Positions 8,531 to 18,948 are shown, numbered from the stretch's first letter. The stretch is DNA of 64,000 nucleotides from VRUE01 sp963695835 (GCA_963695835.1 CAVOHR010000002.1:62001-126000); one strand, 5' to 3'. The notes: generated by a model not told the origin, from the sequence alone. Made by a program: numbers and translations.

Positions 8531-9759
8531 GCTGCGACCTCGGTTGCGGGCAGACGAGTGCGGCCGGAAAGCAGCTCCTGCATCATGCCCTGCTTGATTT
8601 CCTTGGTCTTGGCCAGGCGACGGCCGAGAATTCCAATCTCGCGATCGGCGTCAACGATGACCTTCGCGATGGCGTCCTGCTCTTCACGCGGAGGCAGGTT
8701 CACTTCAATCGCCGCGAGCGCTTGACTATAGAGGTGCACGACCGCATCTCCCTGGCCGGCGCGCGCCTTCTGGTTGGCCACCTCGTACATGTTGGCTAGA
8801 AGTGCGACATAGATCGTGTTGAACCCATCGCCCCGCAGCACGATGACGTCTCCGCCCGCAACCGCTGGGGTCGGGCCGATATATGCAACGCACTTTCCAA
8901 TTTCCTCACGGGTCTCCCCCGAGCCCGCAAACAGGAGATCACCGCTCTTGAGCTGGAGCGCGGTCGCCGCAACTGTGGAAGACACGAACGACCGAGCCTG
9001 GGACGTGTAGTCCTTGAAGACGGTGTACAGCTCCCCGTAACGAATGCAGGGTACGCCCCTTTTTCGGACGTCGTCGCGCTTGACACCCCGACCCTTCAGG
9101 AAGGTGCCGAGCGACCCGAGTGTTGTGCTCGTCCACGGGTTGGAAAAGCCAGGAAGACGGTTTTTGCCAGTGAGAAGCTGCTGCATCATGCCCTGCTTGA
9201 TCGCTTGCTTCTTGGCAACCAGCCTCTCCAAGGCAACGACACCGCGGTCGGCATCGCGAAGAACGTCTGCAATTGCTCTTTGCTCAGGCTCTGGAGGAAC
9301 GGGGACGGTTAGAGCCTTGACGATGTTGGTGTTCACGTTTGCCTGCGATCCGGTCTGACCTGCCACCTGGAGCTCGCCTTCCAGCGCCTTGAGCGAGTAC
9401 AGAAGATATGTCTGATCCACTCCCTTGAGATCCTCGAAAGCCACGAAGCCGTCGTGAATGCAAGCGGGAATCGCCGTGACAATGGGGCGTCCCACGGTAG
9501 CGGCGATGCTCATGATCAAGGTCCCAGGGGGAAGCAGCCTGCTGCGGGCGACACCGGCGGGCGAAAGGCGCTGCGTAGTGCTCTTCAGCGTCAGCCCATC
9601 AGACCGTCCCAAGTCTGCGATGCGCACCCATCCGATGTCGCTCTTCTCACTAAACCAGCGAGGAGACGCAATGGGCCGGGGAGATGCGCCACGCGAAACC
9701 GTCGCGACATCGGCGATGCACATACGACGCCAACCGCTCGGCACCGAGCCTGTACTCAC
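8527..9759 (-). CDS. hsdS: Type I restriction-modification specificity subunit
   Basis: HsdS recognises the bipartite DNA target for the HsdM methylase and HsdR nuclease. The 410-aa protein has two target-recognition domains (about residues 5-160 and 205-370), each followed by a helical spacer. The spacers carry the internal repeat PPEPEQRAIADVLRDADRGV...KKQAIKQGMMQQLLTGKNRLP and PPREEQDAIAKVIVDADREI...TKEIKQGMMQELLSGRTRLP, the hallmark of HsdS. It starts at GTG 9759, overlapping the hsdM stop by four bases, and its own stop overlaps the hsdR start. The reading frame is intact. The target sequence cannot be predicted from this. Confidence 0.93.
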   Translation of the reverse strand: MSTGSVPSGWRRMCIADVATVSRGASPRPIASPRWFSEKSDIGWVRIADLGRSDGLTLKSTTQRLSPAGVARSRLLPPGTLIMSIAATVGRPIVTAIPACIHDGFVAFEDLKGVDQTYLLYSLKALEGELQVAGQTGSQANVNTNIVKALTVPVPPEPEQRAIADVLRDADRGVVALERLVAKKQAIKQGMMQQLLTGKNRLPGFSNPWTSTTLGSLGTFLKGRGVKRDDVRKRGVPCIRYGELYTVFKDYTSQARSFVSSTVAATALQLKSGDLLFAGSGETREEIGKCVAYIGPTPAVAGGDVIVLRGDGFNTIYVALLANMYEVANQKARAGQGDAVVHLYSQALAAIEVNLPPREEQDAIAKVIVDADREIGILGRRLAKTKEIKQGMMQELLSGRTRLPATEVAA

Positions 9760-12192
9760 TGTGCTCCCATTCTTGAGAGGTGGTTGTTCACTCGCTCGTC
9801 GAGCTGGTGAAGCCTAGTTTTGAGGTCGCCCAGGGTGTCGCCATACCTGCTCCCAAGCCCCCGCACCCGCGTCGCCAGGCTCAGTACAAGAGCGAAAATC
9901 GCACCATTGATGCGGCTCGACACCGCTCTCTTCCACTTGTCGTCGAACACGAGCGCCTGGACATCGGCCTCGGTTAGGTCGCCGTACTTCTTGAGCGTGT
10001 CTTGGTCGATCGAGGCTTGGGCTTCTTTGGCTGCCCTTTTTGCCACTGCCTCAGCCTTCAGAAGTCCAAGGGTCTTCTGAAAACACTCAATTGCCTCTTC
10101 ATCTTCGACAGCTATCGCGTCCTCGAGTCCGGCCTTGGCGGCCTTCTGCGTGAGCTTGCCCTTGTCATCCACGGCATCGGTAAGCGATCCTTCGTCGCCG
10201 CTGTTCTCCTCGACGTACTCCCCTACTGCCTGCATGGCGGCCTCGGCCTTGGCGTTGAGCTCGTCTACCTGCGCCTGCTGGTCGGCGAAATAGCGGGCGA
10301 CGACAAACGCGGGCGGGATCAGGTCCATCTTGTACTTGGCCGCCTTCCTGCCGCTTCCGATCGCGAGATCTGGATCCTCGGAGAGCTTGCGGTCTTTGTT
10401 TTCGATTGCCAGGCGTGGCCTTGGCGCGTCAGCCCAACCCTCCTGCATGACGAGGAAGACGTCGTCGTGCATGACGCCGTGCCAGTACGACATGAGCTGC
10501 TCGTAGACGTCGTACTCGTCGAGCAACGGCGTCGGCTTGAACCGGGCGAGCAGATCGTCGCTGATCGTTGCGATGAGGTCGCCAGGCTTGGTGTCTTCGG
10601 TGATTTCGGCAAGGCTCTGGCGGTGCTTGGCGAACCACTTATCCGTGAGTGCGCATGCCTCCTCGACGAACTTCTGGAACTCCGGTGAGTCGAGAATGGT
10701 CTGCTGCACCTCGGCTACCTCGACGGCAAGGTCGAGATAGCCGGGCCGGTTTGGTTTGAATAGCTGCGAGCGCAACCGCGGGAAGGCGTCCCAGTAGTCA
10801 CCGAGAGCGTCGATGTCGCGCTCTGGTATGCCCCCGTGCAGGTGCGCGTGAAGATCCTGGATGTCCTCGGGCTCGGAGGAATCGATGTAGCGTGGGATGT
10901 TGAGGTTGAAGTCGTTCTTGGGATCGGCGATCTCGCTGAGCGGCACCATCCGCGAGTAGCGCTCGATCTCGGTCTGCTTGGTGCAGACGTCCACGATCTT
11001 GTGGATGTCCTGGCTGCGAAGACGGTTCTTGGCCCCGTCCTTCACGAACCCTTTGGAGGCGTCGACCATGAAGACGCCGGTGCGCGCCTGGGCGTTCTCC
11101 TTGTCGAGTACGACCACGCAAGCGGGGATGCCGGTGCCGTAGAAGAGATTCGGCGGCAGCCCGATGACGCCCTTGACGTAGCCGCGCCGGAGAAGCTCCT
11201 TACGAATCGTGGCCTCGGCGTTGCCGCGAAACAGCACGCCGTGCGGCAGGATCACGGCAGCCTTGCCCGTGCTCTTGAGCGACTTGAGCGCATGCAACAG
11301 GAAGGCGTAGTCGCCGTTCTTGGCCGGCGGCGTGCCGAACTCGAACCGGCCGTAGTCGTTCTCGAGCCCGTTGCTCCATGACTTTTCCGAAAACGGGGGG
11401 TTCATCACCACGAAATCGAATGCCTTGAGTTGAGCCCCCTTTGTGAACTGCGGGCTGGTGATGGTGTCGCCCTTTTCGAATTTCGGCGTCCTCGCATAAT
11501 CATGGAGGATCATGTTCATCTTGGACAGCGCCCAGGTGGCGTTGTCCTTCTCCTGGCCGTAGATCGACAAGCCTCGAGGTGCCTCGGCCGCAGCCTTGAG
11601 GAGGAGTGACCCGGAACCGCAGGTGGGGTCGTAGACGGTCTGGTCCTGACGAGTGTCGGCGTCGATGCCGACCACCTTGGCGAGAATCCGGGAGACCTCG
11701 GCCGGCGTGTAGAACTGCCCCTTGCTCTTGCCTGACTCGGTGGCGAAGTGCCTCATCAGGTACTCGTAGGCATCGCCGAGGAGGTCATCGCCCTCGGCTC
11801 GTGCTCCCCCGGAAGTCCAGGTCGGCAAAGATGGCGACGAGCTTGGAGAGTCGGTCCTGCATCTCCTTGCCCTTGCCGAGTTTCTCCTCGTCGTTGAAGT
11901 CGGCCTGGTCGATCACCTTCTGCAGACGATTGGCCTCGGCGAGCTTGGCGATGATCTTGTTGATCTTGTCGCCGATCTCCTTGTCGCCCTTGAGGGCGAC
12001 CATGTCCTCGAACGAGCCGCCGGGAGGAACCTCAATCAGGCTGTCGGGGTCGGCCTTCTGCTTGTCCGAGACGTACTTGACGAACAGCAGCGTGAGGATG
12101 TAGTCCTTGTACTGGGACGCATCCATCCCGCCGCGAAGCTCGTCGCAGCTTTTCCACAGCGAGCCGTATAGATCGGACTTGCGAAGTTTCAT
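9756..12192 (-). CDS. hsdM: Type I restriction-modification DNA adenine methyltransferase, with one frameshift
   Basis: HsdM methylates adenine (N6) in the target defined by HsdS. The N-terminal helical domain (MKLRKSDLYGSLWKSCDELRG) occupies 11785-12192, and the methylase domain and C-terminal extension occupy 9756-11828. Motifs: FYTPAEVSRIL, SAM-binding DPTCGSGSLLLKA, catalytic NPPFSEKSW. The long C-terminal tail with helical, acidic stretches is typical of the 800-aa class. A single extra base in the run of five C at 11806-11810 breaks the frame; removing one restores DLDFRGARAEGDDLLGDAYEY. So the gene is either newly inactivated or, more likely, carries a homopolymer sequencing error. It is first in the operon hsdM-hsdS-hsdR-peptidase. 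Confidence 0.9.
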
Positions 12193-12356
12193 GGCGTGAT
12201 GTCGGTCGCCCCCCTTGCGGGGCGCCTCAGGCCAGCCTCTCGCGCATTGGCGTTCCGTTCGTCATCAAGCTGGGCACACTTGGCTTTGATTGCTCTTTCG
12301 CGACTCCGTCGGCATCGACCGCAGCCTAAACGCCGAGAGCGCGGCTGCGTTTCGAC

Positions 12357-12590
12357 GATGGCTGATCCGTTCATCCGCTGGCTGGATACCGATGTCCGCA
12401 TGCTGGTCGATCTGGAGGAACGGTAAATGCAGCGTTACGCGGCCATGTTCCTGCTACGGATCGGGGGTAATCGGCAAATGTCTATTTCGAGCACCTGCTG
12501 ATCCGTCGCTGCGAGGTCAAGCAGGTCAACCTGTGGTGCCGGTGTCCGCCGACTATTGGGCTGAGAGCAGGGACGGCGGGCGCTCTCGTC
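12357..12590 (+). pseudogene. Degraded, internally deleted copy of the two-gene A/B module
   Basis: The left part (from ATG 12357, MADPFIRWLDTDVRMLVDLEER then a stop) matches the start of gene A at 18077 at both DNA and protein level. After a deletion, the right part (about 12482-12590) matches the 3' end of gene B at 18358 (FEHLL, RRCEVKQVN, VPVSADY). The fusion has stops and frame changes, so it is not expressed as either protein. The remainder of the gene-free span 12193-12645 holds only the divergent minus-strand remnant resembling the small ORF at 17882-18034. Confidence 0.65.
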
Positions 12591-12645
12591 CCAAAAGGGC
12601 CGCTGTCACGTCGGGGGCCGCGTTCTGCCCAAGCCGAATACGCTG

Positions 12646-12885
12646 TTGCTGGCGCGCTCGTACCGCGCCGATCTGATGGAGGCCGGGTCAATTGAAATCC
12701 CCAATCTCGAAGCTCTGCGGGCGGAGCTAAGCGACGATTTCGCCAAAGAATTGGTCGCCGCATTCGCCGATTCCCCCACAGCCGAGGAGGCCAAGCAACG
12801 TCTCAAGGCGATCCTCACAGGTCGGTCAGATGTCAAAATCGTTGAGCTCACAGGAGGGATCGGTGCCGACGATCCAGTGGCTTGA
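12646..12885 (+). CDS. Small ORF or 3' remnant upstream of the SMC-like ATPase
   Basis: An open frame with a TTG as its earliest plausible start encodes up to 79 aa. The central part (SYRADLMEAGSIEIPNLEALR and ELSDDFAKELVAAFADS) looks like real coding sequence: amphipathic, acidic, with typical codon use. In-frame similarity in composition continues upstream to about 12601, so this may be the truncated C-terminus of a longer gene. Its stop lies inside the first codons of the ATPase gene, suggesting coupling. I do not recognise the family. Confidence 0.4.
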   Translation: MLARSYRADLMEAGSIEIPNLEALRAELSDDFAKELVAAFADSPTAEEAKQRLKAILTGRSDVKIVELTGGIGADDPVA

Positions 12886-15367
12886 GATCTGCGGTTTTCG
12901 CGCCTTCACCAAGGCCCAGAAGCTCGAGTTCACCGGCCCCCTGGCGCTGATCTCTGGTCCGAACAGTCAGGGCAAGACCTCGATCGCGGAGGCGATCGAG
13001 TTTCTGCTCTGCGGCGAGACCCTACGCCGCGCCCTGCTCGGCGGCGCCAAGGCCGAGTTCGAGGGGACGCTCCGAAACGCCCATCTCCCCGACGATGACC
13101 CGGTTTGGATCAAGGCGGGCATCGTCGGCCCCGACGGCGTAGCCCATGTGGTCAAGCGCTCCCTGACCAAGGACTATCCGGCCGACTCGGTCTGCGAGAG
13201 CGAACTCACCATCGACGATCAGCCCGCCGTCGATCTCTCCGAGCTCGGAATCGTCCTCTCCGACCCACCGCTCCGTACCCCGATCCTCTTCCAGCACACT
13301 GTCCGCTTCGCTCTCTCCGCCGCCCCCAAGGAACGGGCTGAGTACTTTCGCGCGATCATCGAGGTCGCCGATCTCGAGCTGGTCCGCGAAGAGGTGATCG
13401 CCCTCCGCGAGCAATTGACACCGCCGACCGACGTTGCTCTCCAGCACTTCACCCGCGCCGCCAGCCCCGCCGTGCTCGAGCCGGTCATCTCTGCGATCCG
13501 CGATGCCGCTGACGAGGACGCGCTCCATGGACCGCTTGCCGAGGGCATCGCAATCGCCGCCACCGAGCTGGGGATATCCGGGGGCCACCCGGAAGCCTCG
13601 CTCGCCGAGCAGGCGACCTGGCTGCGCGACGCGGTCCGCTCCTACGCCGAGCAGGCCTTCCAGGCTGCCCAGTTCGAGGCTTCGGCACCCCCGGACTTGG
13701 AGTCCCCCCAGCTTCGCGAGTGCTCCGGCTACGCGACGACGGCCGCCGATGCCGACCACGAGGTTGAGCGTCTGGGAAGGCTCTTCGAGGCGATCCTCGA
13801 CCTTCCCCACTTGATCGACACCGATCATCCGGTGGACTGCCCGGTCTGCGAGACGCCGAGCGCCCTTACCCCGGCCCGCCTTGAAGCAATGCGACAGGAG
13901 CTCTCCGAGGCGAGCCACTTCCGCACCGCCCAGGCGGCCGCGCTCGGGGAGGTCGACACCATCTCGGCCGACCTCAGCCGGATCGAGACCGCCCTAACTC
14001 GCGCCCGTCCCGCCGCCCTCGGTCTGAACGCCGATCAGCTGCAGGAGCGCTGCGAGCAGGCCGAGGGGCTTCTTGAGGGCGCTGGCGACCGTCTCGCCGC
14101 GCTTTTGGAGCCGCTCAGGACGCTCGGCGCCACAAACGAGAGCGCCTCCCAGGAACTTGTCGCCGCCCGCGAGCGACTCACCACGCTGCGGGCGGATATT
14201 GCCGCCGGCCGCAGCGCCGACCTCGGACCGTCGGCGCAGGCTCTCGAAGCGTTGGGAAACACACTCGCCCAAGCCGCCCTCGCCCACACCGCCTACGCCG
14301 AGGCAGCGCGGCCGCTGCTCACCGAGATCCGCGCCGCCGCCGCCGAGCGCCAGAAGGTCGGCGCCTTCTCAAGCCTGGCCGAGCTGGCCCCCGACCCCGC
14401 GGCGCTCTGGAAGGGCCTTGAGCGCCAGCGCGCCCATCAGCGTCGCTCCGAGCAACTTGAGGCGGCGATCGCCGACATCGAGCGCGGGATCGGCAAGGTC
14501 GTCGACGCCAAGTTCAAGGCGATGAGTGCCGAGATCGCCACCTGGTGGGAGCTGTTGCGCCCCCAGGAGCCGGTCGAGTTCAGCCGCGTCGGCCGTCGCG
14601 GCGCCGGCCGCCGCTACGTCCTCTTCAAGGCGCTCCTGCGGCCCTCGATCGGCGCCGAGGGGGTCGAGCGCGACGCCCTCGGCGTCTTCAGCGACTCGCA
14701 GCTGAACGCCCTCGGCCTCGCCGCCTTCCTCGCCCGTTGTTCGAAACAGGGCACTCCGTTCATCGTCCTCGATGACCCGGTCCAGGCGGGTGACGAGGAC
14801 CACCGCGCGACCTTCACCGCCGAAGTCGTCCAGGCGCTGATCGACCGCGGCATCCAGGCAATCGTCGTCTCCCACGACGAGATGCTGAGCAAGCTCATGC
14901 ACAGCCGCTACGAGCACCTGCCGATCAACGGCTTTGCGATCACCATGGAAACGCCCGGCGACGGCGCCCGAGTGATCCCAACCAGCGACACCGCCAAGGC
15001 GCTGCTCCAGCGCGCCGCCGCAACGCTCCGCAACGAGAACCCCGAGATCCGCAAACAGAATGCGGCCAAGGTCCGCGAGGCGGGCGAGCGTCTGGCCAAG
15101 GAGATCCTCGTCAAGAAGCGCACAGAGGCGGGGGGCACGGTCACCCTTGCCGACTACGACGGGACAACCCTCGGCCCGCTGATCGCCGACCTCGAGCCCC
15201 ACTTCAACGACGCCTCCCACAAGGGCAAGTGGCGAAACGTCAACGAGCTCACCAGCCGCGGCGGCCCTCACGACACCGAAGTCCCCACAGTCAACGACCT
15301 CGTCGTTGCCCACGGCGATCTCAAGCGGTTCCGCAAGGACTACCTGAGTTCTGACGATGGCAGCTGA
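12863..15367 (+). CDS. Rad50/SMC-like AAA ATPase of defence type
   Basis: The 834-aa protein has split ATPase halves flanking a long helical region. Walker A is GPNSQGKTSIAE near residue 33; a zinc-hook-like DCPVCETPSAL is near 325; an ABC-signature-like SDSQLNALGLAAF is near 610; Walker B is FIVLDDPVQAGDED near 632. After this lies an unusual C-terminal domain of about 200 aa. Start GTG 12863 is chosen because a strong AGGAGG lies six bases upstream (12852-12857). SMC-like ATPases of this kind serve as sensors in several anti-phage systems such as Lamassu. The neighbour 186 bp downstream on the same strand is a nuclease-STAND protein, and type I restriction genes lie just to the left; joint action is inference. 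Confidence 0.85.
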   Translation: MPTIQWLEICGFRAFTKAQKLEFTGPLALISGPNSQGKTSIAEAIEFLLCGETLRRALLGGAKAEFEGTLRNAHLPDDDPVWIKAGIVGPDGVAHVVKRSLTKDYPADSVCESELTIDDQPAVDLSELGIVLSDPPLRTPILFQHTVRFALSAAPKERAEYFRAIIEVADLELVREEVIALREQLTPPTDVALQHFTRAASPAVLEPVISAIRDAADEDALHGPLAEGIAIAATELGISGGHPEASLAEQATWLRDAVRSYAEQAFQAAQFEASAPPDLESPQLRECSGYATTAADADHEVERLGRLFEAILDLPHLIDTDHPVDCPVCETPSALTPARLEAMRQELSEASHFRTAQAAALGEVDTISADLSRIETALTRARPAALGLNADQLQERCEQAEGLLEGAGDRLAALLEPLRTLGATNESASQELVAARERLTTLRADIAAGRSADLGPSAQALEALGNTLAQAALAHTAYAEAARPLLTEIRAAAAERQKVGAFSSLAELAPDPAALWKGLERQRAHQRRSEQLEAAIADIERGIGKVVDAKFKAMSAEIATWWELLRPQEPVEFSRVGRRGAGRRYVLFKALLRPSIGAEGVERDALGVFSDSQLNALGLAAFLARCSKQGTPFIVLDDPVQAGDEDHRATFTAEVVQALIDRGIQAIVVSHDEMLSKLMHSRYEHLPINGFAITMETPGDGARVIPTSDTAKALLQRAAATLRNENPEIRKQNAAKVREAGERLAKEILVKKRTEAGGTVTLADYDGTTLGPLIADLEPHFNDASHKGKWRNVNELTSRGGPHDTEVPTVNDLVVAHGDLKRFRKDYLSSDDGS

Positions 15368-15553
15368 ACCGACCACTGAGCAGGCCACCGCCAGGCAACC
15401 CCTCGGGCTGCGTGTAGACCTCTTAGGTCCCACTTCGATCACACACCATCGGCACCTGCGGATCACCGTCTGTGCGGACCGCCTCTATTCGTATAGACAA
15501 GGTCTGAATCCTCACTCCAAGGCACCAGGGGCAGGTATGGTCACCGCTCTGCA

Positions 15554-17862
15554 ATGCGCTCTTTCGCCGCTTTTTCAGATCATGACTTCGAGTTCTTCAT
15601 CGCTGATCTCCTCGGTGAGGATGACGGCGTCCGCTACGAAGTCTTTGCCCGTGGCCCCGATCGGGGTGTCGACCTGCGCCACTTCACGGATCCCGAGGAG
15701 GCGCCTGACGTGGTGCAGTGCAAGCGCTACATCCGCAGCACCTACTCCGACCTCAAACGGGCAGCCCGTGAAGAGGCTGAGACCCTCTCCCGGTCCGGCC
15801 TCGTTCCGGCCAGTTACCGCCTTGTCACCACCCTTGAGCTGACCGCCGCCAACAAGGTCGAGCTCGCCGCGATCCTCGATGACCACGTCTCTGGCGATGA
15901 GGACATCCTCGCCGCCGGAGACCTCGAGACCCTCCTCGATCGCCACGGTGAGGTCGAGCGTCGCCATCCCAAGCTCTGGCTAACCGGCGGCACCCAGCTC
16001 GATGCGATCTTGAATAGTGCGATCTATCAACGCTCGCGCCAGCTATTTGAGGAGACCCAAGAGGCACTGCCCCGCTACGTCGAGACCAAGGCCTTCTTCA
16101 ATGCCCGGCAGCGCCTGCGCGAGCAGAAGGTCCTCGTCATCGCCGGTCTCCCCGGGATCGGCAAGACCACCCTCGCCCGCGTGCTCCTCGCCGACGCCGC
16201 CTTGGATGAGTTCGAGCCGATCGAAATCTCAAAGGACGCCGAGGAGGCAAACACGCTCTACAGCCCCGACAAGATGCAGGCCTTCTACTACGACGATTTC
16301 CTCGGCCGCACCTTTCTGCAGGACCGCCTGGTCAAGAACGAGGACCGCCGCATCGCCCAGCTAATCCGCCGGGTGATCGCCAGCTCCACCAGTCTCTTCA
16401 TTATGACCACCCGCGAGCACATCCTCAGCCAAGCGCTCGAGTTCTACGAGGAGCTCCGCCGCGAAGGCATCGACACCAAGCGCTACCTCCTCGAGCTCGA
16501 GGAGTACAGCCGTCTCGACCGTGCCCGCATCTTCTACAACCACATCTGGAGTTCCGGACAGCTCGACCAGGGATCCCGCGAGGAACTGATCACCGGACGT
16601 GCCTATGAGCGCATATCGACCATGACAATTACACCCCGCGGCTGATCGAGTACATCACCGGTCTCAGCTCGCACAGCCTCACCGAAGAGGACCGTGGCAA
16701 CTACCTCGACTTTGCCGTCGAGATCCTCGATGACCCGAGCCAGATCTGGCGCCACGCCTTCGAGCGCGAGCTCGATGCTGCCCAGCGCGGGATGCTCGTC
16801 GCCCTGGCCTTGATGCAGTCCAAGGTGATCCTCGTCGACCTCGAGGAGGGCTTTCGCGCCTACAGTGCAGCCGCTGGCATCGAGCTACCCGGCGGCCTTT
16901 TTGAGTCCACCCTGAGGATCCTCGATGACTCCTTCATCTCCACGCACATCGACGAGGGAGAGACCTTTGCCGAGCCCGCCAACCCCTCGATTGTCGACTT
17001 CATCGCGGAGTGGCTTGCCCAGTCACCCGATGAGGCATTATCGGCTGCCACCGGCGCCCGCTATTTCACCCAACTCGAATCGCTGGTCAGGTCGGTTGTA
17101 CCCAAGCTCTCCGAACCCAGGCGCGCGGAGCTCCTAGCCCAGATCGCCGCTGGGCTCGAGCGGTTGATCGACGGTGAGGAACCGCGCTGGGAGCGCATGC
17201 GCTGGGGCGGAGTCGACGGCGAAGTCCGCACCTCGCGTCGCTGGCACGAAATCCTCGAGCGCCTCATCTTTCTCGCCTCCGCCCTGCACGACTACCCGCT
17301 CCTTTGCGAATCGCTAGAGCCGCTCTTTGAGGCCCGACTTGAGGAGGAGACTCGGGCCTGGGAGGGAGGTCATGTTGTCAACAGCGCCACTCCGGTCTCG
17401 CTCGTTGCAGCCCTGCGCCGCGCCGAGCACCCAACGCTCGAAGTCTCTGAACGCGCCAAGGCCTACCTGCTCGACAACCTGCACTCCGCCTATGACTGGC
17501 AACAGCTCCTGCGTCTGCGGGAGCTCGAGCCTGAGCTCTTCGAGCTCGAGGAGATGGTCGAGATCCAGGGCCAGTTCCAGACGTTTGCCACCGAGCTCTT
17601 CCACTCCGGCTATAGCGAGCTCGAGGACGTCGATGAGATCGCCCAGATCGAGAATGTCGCGCAGGAGATCGGGGTGGAACTCGTCGATGCCGACGTCGAG
17701 TACGCCAGGGATGAGGTTGAGCGCAAGGTTTCGGACCGCGAAGAGCAAGTCGAGAGCTCGCCTGATGCGGAGCGGCTCGCCTCAACCTATGAGGGCTCTG
17801 AAGACGAAGCGGGCGCGATCGAGGCGCTCTTCGCCCATCTCAACTGGCCCCAGAGCGATTGA
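15554..17862 (+). CDS. Restriction endonuclease-STAND NTPase fusion, with one frameshift
   Basis: The N-terminal 120 aa is a restriction-endonuclease-like (PD-(D/E)XK, Mrr-type) domain: GVDLRHFTDPEE near residue 38 supplies the Asp and VVQCKRY near 55 the Q-x-K. A STAND-type P-loop NTPase follows, with Walker A VIAGLPGIGKTTLARVL near 197 and LFIMTTREHIL later. The C-terminal half is helical and repeat-like, as expected for target sensing. The reading frame breaks near 16613, where one base is missing (CGCATATCGACC); restoring it gives ERIIDHDNYTPRLIEYITG. Pieces are 15554-16645 and the frame to 17862, about 770 aa in all. Such proteins resemble the nuclease-STAND anti-phage sensors (Avs-like, but shorter). 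Confidence 0.82.
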
Positions 17863-17881
17863 AGATGGCCTCGCCCTGCCC

Positions 17882-18034
17882 CTACAGCTGACAATTCGCC
17901 GCGCAGGATTTCCCCGACACGGGAGCGGCGGCGCCCGACCGCCTCGCCTCGCGTGTGGCATCGACAGCCCGCTCGTAGCCGATCTGGGCGCGCCTCGCCT
18001 CCACGATTGCCGTCTCCTTGGAGCCCTTCGACAT
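17882..18034 (-). CDS. Small basic helical protein divergent from module gene A (uncertain)
   Basis: A 50-aa frame reads MSKGSKETAIVEARRAQIGY and continues to a TAG at 17882. A related sequence (ERAIKAKCAQLDDERNANAREAG) occurs on the minus strand at 12196-12330, upstream of the degraded module copy, in the same relative position. That recurrence is the only support for it being a gene. It would diverge from gene A with a 42-bp gap. Function unknown. Confidence 0.35.
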   Translation of the reverse strand: MSKGSKETAIVEARRAQIGYERAVDATREARRSGAAAPVSGKSCAANCQL

Positions 18035-18076
18035 CGATCGCAGTCCAAACGCCGAACACGGGGATACGTTTCGACG

Positions 18077-18370
18077 ATGGCCGATCCATTCACCCGCGGA
18101 CTTGCTTACGGCGCGCGCATTCTGGTCGAGTTCGAGGGTCGCCCGCTGGAGCGCTACGCGATCATGCTCCAGCTGCGGATTGAGGGCAAATGGCAGACGA
18201 TTCGCCTGTTCGACAATGCCCACGGTGACCACGACATGCACCGCTACACTGGTTTGGAGAAGCAGCCTGCGGAGCGGTTTTCCGAGGGTGCGGTCAACGA
18301 GGTCGCGCCACAAGCCATCCGCCACCCGGTCGATCATTGGGAAGCAATCGCAGAATCATGGAAGAGCTAG
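18077..18370 (+). CDS. Unknown protein A of a coupled two-gene module
   Basis: The 97-aa protein begins MADPFTRGLAYGARILVEFE. Its core, RYAIMLQLRIEGKWQTIRLF followed by DNAHGDHDMHRY, is shared with the divergent paralogue at 19299-19616 (YAIVLESLEDGEWTAVRLW, DNADVVDEHHEHEH): a beta-rich pattern with an L-x-D-N motif and a His-rich loop that could bind metal. It overlaps the next gene by 13 bp, so the two are translationally coupled. I do not recognise a named family with confidence. It lies at the end of the segment carrying the restriction and STAND genes and directly before repeat copy R3. Confidence 0.7.
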   Translation: MADPFTRGLAYGARILVEFEGRPLERYAIMLQLRIEGKWQTIRLFDNAHGDHDMHRYTGLEKQPAERFSEGAVNEVAPQAIRHPVDHWEAIAESWKS

Positions 18371-18705
18371 AGCGCGGCAAGTTCACCCCGGCGGGCGAGA
18401 TCGCCAACGAGCGGCTGATCGACGCTGTGCTCGATCCTGACCGCTATCCGGAGGGCACCACCTTCATCGCCGCCGATCAGGAGGGCTTCGGCTCGATCCT
18501 CGCAGAAGCCGTTGCCGAGCACCGGCCGCTCGCAATCGTCTATCCCGATGGCCGGGAGATCGTCGCCGCGCCTCGTGGTGGCGCGCTCGCCTTCTTCGAG
18601 CATTTGCTGGCCCGCCGCCGTGAGGTCAAGCAGGGCCAACCTGTCGTTCCTTTGCCCGCGGATTACCAAGTCGAGATCAGGGATCGACAGGCACTCGCCG
18701 CCTGA
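18358..18705 (+). CDS. Unknown protein B of a coupled two-gene module
   Basis: The 115-aa protein starts at ATG 18358 inside the last codons of gene A. Its core (YPEGTTFIAADQEGFG, AVAEHRPLAIVYPDGREIVA, then a helical FFEHLLARRREVKQGQP) is matched by the paralogue at 18949-19302 (YPNRVHFISADNPHQGE, DPVVIVYPDGHELLVQP). Both are acidic proteins of alpha/beta pattern without signal peptide. Conservation of gene order and overlap in two diverged copies suggests A and B act together. Function is unknown. Repeat copy R3 begins eight bases after the stop. Confidence 0.7.
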   Translation: MEELERGKFTPAGEIANERLIDAVLDPDRYPEGTTFIAADQEGFGSILAEAVAEHRPLAIVYPDGREIVAAPRGGALAFFEHLLARRREVKQGQPVVPLPADYQVEIRDRQALAA

Positions 18706-18712
18706 GGCGAAT

Positions 18713-18863
18713 GGGGCGGGAAGGACTCGAACCTTCGACCGACGGATTATGAGTCGAGCCGGAAGCGGTCCATAGAGCCGGATCTTGCCCGATAGAGCAA
18801 ATCGCGTCCAAGGAGTTCGGCTGAGCTCGGTGGAGTCGGGGACCAATTTCGGGACCAAGTTTT
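18713..18863 (-). repeat. tRNA-linked island repeat, copy R3
   Basis: This full copy starts with the CAT-tRNA 3' half (GGGGCGGGAAGGACTCGAAC and on to ATTATGAGTCG) and continues with the conserved arm to GGGACCAAGTTTT. The T stem is intact here (GAAGG/CCTTC on the minus strand). It separates two convergent copies of the A/B module. No gene is seen in 18864-18948. Confidence 0.9.
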
Positions 18864-18948
18864 CGGTGCCCTCAAGCCGGCTCGTGGAGGGGATCCTTCA
18901 CCAGCCCTACGGCTCGCGCGAAAGCGCCCGTACGCCGCTTCGGCAGCA

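Noticed and set aside
9756..12192. hsdM as two separate genes
   Set aside because: The two frames overlap and join into one full-length HsdM after removal of one C at 11806-11810.
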